A stretch of DNA of 64,000 nucleotides, from NCBI GenBank assembly GCA_016716605.1, contig JADJWA010000001.1, positions 2,146,001 to 2,210,000 on the forward strand, given 5' to 3'. The position numbers and the translations under genes were made by a program. Under the pieces are notes generated by a model. It was given only the letters and a program-made list of their open reading frames with translations. It did no database searches and was not told the origin of the DNA. The DNA is from Flavobacteriales bacterium (GTDB lineage Bacteria; Bacteroidota; Bacteroidia; Flavobacteriales_F; PHOS-HE28). Shown in pieces: positions 60,230 to 64,000 of this stretch (position 1 is its first letter; each line of letters opens with the position of its first letter).

Positions 60230-61736
60230 CGTTCATGCGGCTGGGCCGGGTCACGGTGCGGAATGCGCCGTCGTCCGATCCCATGCCATCAACGGCGAAG
60301 TTACCGGGCATGGTGTCCAAGTCTGCGAACTTGGCGAGTTCGGGGATGAAGCGCAGGCGCACGGTGTCGAGGGCGCCGTTGCGGTGCTTGGCTACGATCA
60401 CCTCGCCGATGCCGAGGGTGCTGCCGTGCTCATCCTCATAGATCTTGTAGTACTCGGGGCGGTACAGGAAGCACACGATGTCGGCGTCCTGCTCGATGGC
60501 GCCCGATTCGCGCAGGTCGCTGAGCATGGGCCGCTTGTCGCCGCCGCGGGTCTCCACGGCGCGGCTCAGCTGGCTGAGGGCGATGATGGGGATGTCGAGC
60601 TCCTTGGCGATGCTCTTGATGCTCCGGCTGATGCTGCTGATTTCCTGCTCGCGGTTGCCGCCGCGGTTGTCGCCGCCGCCGGTCATCAGCTGCAGGTAAT
60701 CGATGATGATCAGATCGACGTTGTGCTGGCTCTTGAGGCGGCGGGCCTTTGCGCGCAGCTCGAAGATGTTGAGGGCCGGGGTGTCGTCGATGAAGATGGG
60801 CGCGTTGGTGAGGCGCGCGATGTGCTGGTGCAGGATGGTGAACTCCTGGTCGTTGAGCTCGCCTTTGCGCAGCTTCTCACTGCTGATGCCGGCCTCGCTC
60901 GCGATCAAGCGCGTGACCAGCTGGGTGCTGCTCATCTCGAGGCTGAAGACGGCCACGGCTTTCTTGTGCTCCACGGCGATGTTGCGCGCCATGCTGAGGA
61001 CGAATGCGGTTTTTCCCATGGCCGGCCTGGCCGCCACGATCACCATGTCGCTGCGCTGCCAGCCGGCGGTGAGCTTGTCGAGGTTGGTGAAGCCAGTGGG
61101 CACGCCGCTCACGCCGCCGGTCTTGCTCTTGGCGTTCTCGATGTTGGCGATGGCGTCCTGGATCAGGTCGCTCATCGGCTCATAGTTCCGCTTGAGGTTC
61201 CCGCTGGTGATGGCGTAGAGGTCCTGTTCAGCCTTGTCGAGCAGGTCGAAGACATCGGCGCTGTCGTCGTAGGCGTCGCGCGTGGTCTCGGCGCTGATTC
61301 GGATGAGCTCGCGCAGGATGTGCTTCTGGCTGATGATGCGCGCGTGGTATTCCACGTTGGCGCTGCTGGCCACCTTGCTGGTGAGCTGGCTGATATAGAA
61401 GGCGCCGCCCACCACGTCGAGCTCGCCGCGCTTCTTCAGCTCCTCGGTCACGGTGAGGATGTCGATGGGCTGGTCATTGCGGAACAGCTCCAGGATCGCG
61501 TTGAAGATGCGCTTGTGGGCCTCCACGTAGAAGCTGTCCGGCTGAAGGATGTCGATGGCCTCGTTCACGGCATTGCGCTCGAGCATCAGCGCGCCGAGGA
61601 CGGCCTGCTCCAGCTCCGGCGCCTGCGGAGGCAGCTTGCCGGCTTCGAGGGCCGAAGCGAGCAGTGCAGAGGTTGATTCGCGTCGTGGGCCACCGCGCAG
61701 CCGGCCCGGAGCGCGTGAGGTGGAGAGGTCTGCCAT
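60192..61736 (-). CDS. dnaB: replicative DNA helicase
   Basis: 514 aa from ATG 61736 (MADLSTSRAPG), preceded by AAAGGA; the further ATG at 61787 is less likely. N-terminal DnaB domain (PPQAPELEQAVLGALML, residues ~35-140), RecA-like C-terminal domain with Walker A AARPAMGKTAFVLS, Walker B DLIIIDYLQLM, LSQLSRAVETRG and GEVIVAKHRNGALDTV. No intein. Essential fork helicase. Its TACTTTTG box lies at 61804-61811. Confidence 0.97.
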   Translation of the reverse strand: MADLSTSRAPGRLRGGPRRESTSALLASALEAGKLPPQAPELEQAVLGALMLERNAVNEAIDILQPDSFYVEAHKRIFNAILELFRNDQPIDILTVTEELKKRGELDVVGGAFYISQLTSKVASSANVEYHARIISQKHILRELIRISAETTRDAYDDSADVFDLLDKAEQDLYAITSGNLKRNYEPMSDLIQDAIANIENAKSKTGGVSGVPTGFTNLDKLTAGWQRSDMVIVAARPAMGKTAFVLSMARNIAVEHKKAVAVFSLEMSSTQLVTRLIASEAGISSEKLRKGELNDQEFTILHQHIARLTNAPIFIDDTPALNIFELRAKARRLKSQHNVDLIIIDYLQLMTGGGDNRGGNREQEISSISRSIKSIAKELDIPIIALSQLSRAVETRGGDKRPMLSDLRESGAIEQDADIVCFLYRPEYYKIYEDEHGSTLGIGEVIVAKHRNGALDTVRLRFIPELAKFADLDTMPGNFAVDGMGSDDGAFRTVTRPSRMNDDFGTDDQDAPF

Positions 61737-61803
61737 GTGTCCTTTATGTTGACGCACCGTGAGCGATTGGCACCATGGCCGGCACATCCGGGCGGAAGGG
61801 CGT

Positions 61804-61811
61804 CAAAAGTA
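61804..61811 (-). promoter_or_regulatory. -7 box TACTTTTG of dnaB
   Basis: Exact TAnnTTTG on the minus strand, 67 bases before ATG 61736, so this gene would have a normal leader. Confidence 0.5.
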
Positions 61812-61922
61812 GCCGCAGGTAAAACCGCATTCAGCCGAACTATCAACACTGATCCGCCATTGGATCAACAACTGGGCTTGTTGAGAAATGACCAGCGCAG
61901 GGCATTCCGCTGGCGGGGCGGC

Positions 61923-61930
61923 TATCTTGG
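61923..61930 (+). promoter_or_regulatory. -7-like box TATCTTGG before the lipoprotein gene
   Basis: Ends 4 bases before ATG 61935; one mismatch to TAnnTTTG. Confidence 0.45.
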
Positions 61931-61934
61931 GCCC

Positions 61935-63227
61935 ATGCGCCATCAACAATGCCTGCTATTGGCGGCATTCGCTTGTTCCATTGCGCTGGGATGCCGCAAG
62001 GACAAGGATTCCGAGGCGCCGGTGGTGCTCATCACCAGTCCTGGCGAGGGTTACAGCGTGAGCATCCCGGATACGCTCTTGGTGGGACTGGCCGTGAGCG
62101 ATGATCACATCGTGCGAAGCGTATCAGTGATGCTGGCCGATGCGGATGGCGTGCCGGTTGCGCCGTCCGCGACGATCACGGTCGAGGCGGCCTCGCGCGA
62201 ATTCACCATGGAGCTGCCGGTGCTCAGCGAGCGGATCGCCAGCGGGCAGTACGTGCTCTCGGTCCAGGCCACCGATGGCGTCAATGAGGGTAGGGCCTTC
62301 CTGGGCATCACCGTACAGGCGGCCCCATTGCGCGTGCGGTCCATGTTCCTGGTGCCGCCAGCCGATGGCGCGCTGCCGTTCATCATTACTAGGATCGACA
62401 GCACCGGCACGGCAACGCCTTTCGCCGCCCTGCCGGAATTGTTGCATGCCGTGGCAGGGCTAGATCATCTGTTCACTACCGGCGCCGCATCGGCACCGCT
62501 CGAGCGAAGGAGCATCAGTTCCGGAGCCGTGTCCGCGATCATGCAGAATCCGGGCCTATGGCCGCAGTTCTTCACCAGCTTGAGCGTTGATGCCAAGAAT
62601 GGCAGGATCCACGCGTGCGGCGCCGATGGCTCGGTTCGCGGCTTCACGGGCGATGGTGCTCCCGCATTCACGGCCACCTTGCCGGTCGGTTCCTTCGGCG
62701 ATGCTGTGGCGGCGGTGGGCGATGCCGTGCTCTGTTCGGCCTTCGATCCCGTATCTCAGCAGATAAGCCTGATTCGCTTAGGCGGGTCGTCCGGAGCATT
62801 GCTTGCGCAGTTCGATGCCGATGCGCGCGCGTTGGCCATGTATGAAGTGGATGCCCAGCGCCTCATCCTTTTTGGCAACGCATCATCGGGAGGCGTGATC
62901 CAGGAGGTGAGCGCCACGCAAGGCGGAGCGTTCACCATGCGCTCTTTCCCAGGAGAAGAGATGCTCAGCGTGGCGCGCGTTTCGCCATCGCTGTTCGTGA
63001 TCGGCACATCGAGCGGGATCAAGCGCTTCGATTATCCCAGCGCTGCGGTAACCGATCTGCTTTCAGGCACGAGCGCCCGCGGACTCACTTACGACCCGGT
63101 TTCGGGCTCGGTGATCGCGGCGCACGGGAGCACGATCACTGCCTTCGACCCCTGGTTCGGCACCATAGTCAGCGCGCAAACGGCTCCGCATCCGGTGGCA
63201 TCGGTGCGGCTGCAGCTAAATCGTTAG
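61935..63227 (+). CDS. exported lipoprotein with Ig-like and propeller-like domains
   Basis: 430 aa from ATG 61935. Signal peptide with lipobox-like end (CLLLAAFACSIALGC, Cys20), then EAPVVLITSPGEGYSVSIPD, an Ig-like domain (residues ~30-130) and a C-terminal part with repeated blades (for example VSGSVIAAHGSTITAFDP) that looks like a beta-propeller. Probably anchored in the outer membrane or periplasm. Divergent from dnaB and convergent with accA, whose end it overlaps by 4 bases. Function unknown. Confidence 0.85.
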   Translation: MRHQQCLLLAAFACSIALGCRKDKDSEAPVVLITSPGEGYSVSIPDTLLVGLAVSDDHIVRSVSVMLADADGVPVAPSATITVEAASREFTMELPVLSERIASGQYVLSVQATDGVNEGRAFLGITVQAAPLRVRSMFLVPPADGALPFIITRIDSTGTATPFAALPELLHAVAGLDHLFTTGAASAPLERRSISSGAVSAIMQNPGLWPQFFTSLSVDAKNGRIHACGADGSVRGFTGDGAPAFTATLPVGSFGDAVAAVGDAVLCSAFDPVSQQISLIRLGGSSGALLAQFDADARALAMYEVDAQRLILFGNASSGGVIQEVSATQGGAFTMRSFPGEEMLSVARVSPSLFVIGTSSGIKRFDYPSAAVTDLLSGTSARGLTYDPVSGSVIAAHGSTITAFDPWFGTIVSAQTAPHPVASVRLQLNR

Positions 63228-64000
63228 GCCTTCGCCTGTTCCTTCTTCCTGGGCTTCCTCTCAGCCTTCGCCTTGATCACCACGCCCATAGAGCAGAACT
63301 TGGCGATGCGGCGCTCCACGAGCTTATCGGGTGCCACCTTCACCAGTTTTTCCAAGTGCTTCTGCACCTCATTGCGCACCAGCCGGCAGGCCTCTTCCGC
63401 ATCGGCATGTGCACCGCCGACAGGCTCCTTGATGATGCCGTCGATGAGCTTGTTCGACAGCATGTCATTCGCTGTGAGCCTTAGCGCGCTGGCGGCCTGC
63501 TCCTTGTAGTCCCAGCTGCGCCACAGGATGCTGCTGCACGATTCCGGCGAGATCACACTGTACCAGGTGTTCTCGAGCATGAGCACCTTGTCGCCCACGC
63601 CTATCCCGAGCGCTCCTCCGCTGGCGCCTTCGCCAATGATCACGCAGATCACAGGCACGCGGAGCTGTACCATCTCGAAGAGGTTGCGCGCGATGGCCTC
63701 GCCTTGGCCGCGCTCCTCGGCCTCGAGGCCGGGGAATGCGCCTGGTGTGTCGATGAAGGTGACAACCGGCTTGTTGAATTTCTCTGCGAGCTTCATCAGC
63801 CGCATCGCTTTCCGATAGCCTTCCGGATTGGCCATTCCGAAGTTCCGGTACTGTCGCATCTTCGTGTTGATGCCTTTCTGCTGGCCGATGAACATCACCG
63901 TTCGGCCATTCATCTGCCCGAATCCGCCCACCATCGCCTTGTCATCCTTCACGGTCCGGTCGCCATGCAACTCAATGAAGCTCCCTTCGCTCAAGTGCTC
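63224..64000 (-). CDS. accA: acetyl-CoA carboxylase carboxyltransferase subunit alpha, 5' truncated
   Basis: The frame is open to base 64000, so the first ~60 residues are missing. AccA motifs: GDRTVKDDKAMVGGFGQM, FGMANPEGYRKAMRLMKLAE, VTFIDTPGAFPGLEAEERGQ, VIIGEGASGGALGIGVGDKV and VISPESCSSILWRSW. It carries half of the malonyl-CoA-forming carboxyltransferase of fatty acid synthesis. The C-terminus is Lys-rich (KAERKPRKKEQAKA), longer than in E. coli. Ends overlapping the lipoprotein gene. Confidence 0.96.
   Translation of the reverse strand, partial: EHLSEGSFIELHGDRTVKDDKAMVGGFGQMNGRTVMFIGQQKGINTKMRQYRNFGMANPEGYRKAMRLMKLAEKFNKPVVTFIDTPGAFPGLEAEERGQGEAIARNLFEMVQLRVPVICVIIGEGASGGALGIGVGDKVLMLENTWYSVISPESCSSILWRSWDYKEQAASALRLTANDMLSNKLIDGIIKEPVGGAHADAEEACRLVRNEVQKHLEKLVKVAPDKLVERRIAKFCSMGVVIKAKAERKPRKKEQAKA

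Noticed and set aside
60126..61676. 516-codon open frame opposite dnaB
   Set aside because: Antisense to dnaB; no motifs.

Overview
The window is a GC-rich chromosomal segment of a Bacteroidota bacterium, most likely of the Flavobacteriales. The evidence is several large secreted proteins ending in type IX secretion (T9SS) sorting domains, both type B (gliding-motility-associated C-terminal type) and type A. It also carries a menaquinone cluster, a bacillithiol gene (bshC) and TAnnTTTG-like promoter boxes. Housekeeping genes (uvrA, nth, truA, rimO, purB, dnaB, accA) mark it as chromosome. I see no prophage, insertion sequence, CRISPR array, tRNA or rRNA gene.

Layout. 1-12223 (+): the 3' end of an S74-type protein fused to a T9SS signal, then three tandem paralogous giant exported proteins (DUF7948-like head, SBBP-type beta-propeller, PKD domains, type B sorting domain). 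12220-21170: uvrA, an ECF sigma factor, a small conserved-looking ORF, a lipid/DNA-repair gene run (desaturase, acyltransferase, nth), a degenerate 626-bp gap, a glycosyltransferase and an SRPBCC protein. 21241-28778 (-): a TPR protein and a tightly overlapping operon menI-menF-menD-menA-menC-menE plus a small monooxygenase-like gene; menB and menH are absent. 28829-38141: an orphan response regulator, a frameshifted T9SS cargo gene, an AddB-like nuclease, and a divergent unit of a 105-aa gene with two paralogous T9SS type B proteins. 38145-43156: a phosphodiesterase, truA, an ABC exporter, rimO and a haem-binding-domain protein. 43204-53504 (-): two structural/secreted proteins and two consecutive kinase-regulator pairs of the NarL/LuxR type. 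53527-64000: a membrane-anchored papain-like protease, bshC, a SanA-like protein, purB, a conserved exported protein often labelled asparagine synthetase B, dnaB, a lipoprotein and accA (cut by the window edge).

How it works together. The menaquinone genes serve anaerobic/aerobic respiration. The secreted proteins are probable T9SS cargo for the cell surface; no T9SS machinery gene lies here. The two kinase-regulator pairs form one four-gene unit whose target cannot be read from the sequence.

The most interesting signal is regulatory: at about a dozen genes a TA(c/t)(c/t)TT(t/c)(g/c) promoter-like box ends only 3-10 bases before the start codon, which predicts leaderless mRNAs. Other points are the His-rich mature N-termini of the three tandem paralogues, an exact 255-bp PKD repeat period, a one-base frameshift that removes a T9SS signal, a non-canonical Fe-S site in Nth, and an S74 autoprotease fused to a T9SS sorting domain. 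I did not find a clearly new defence or biosynthetic system.
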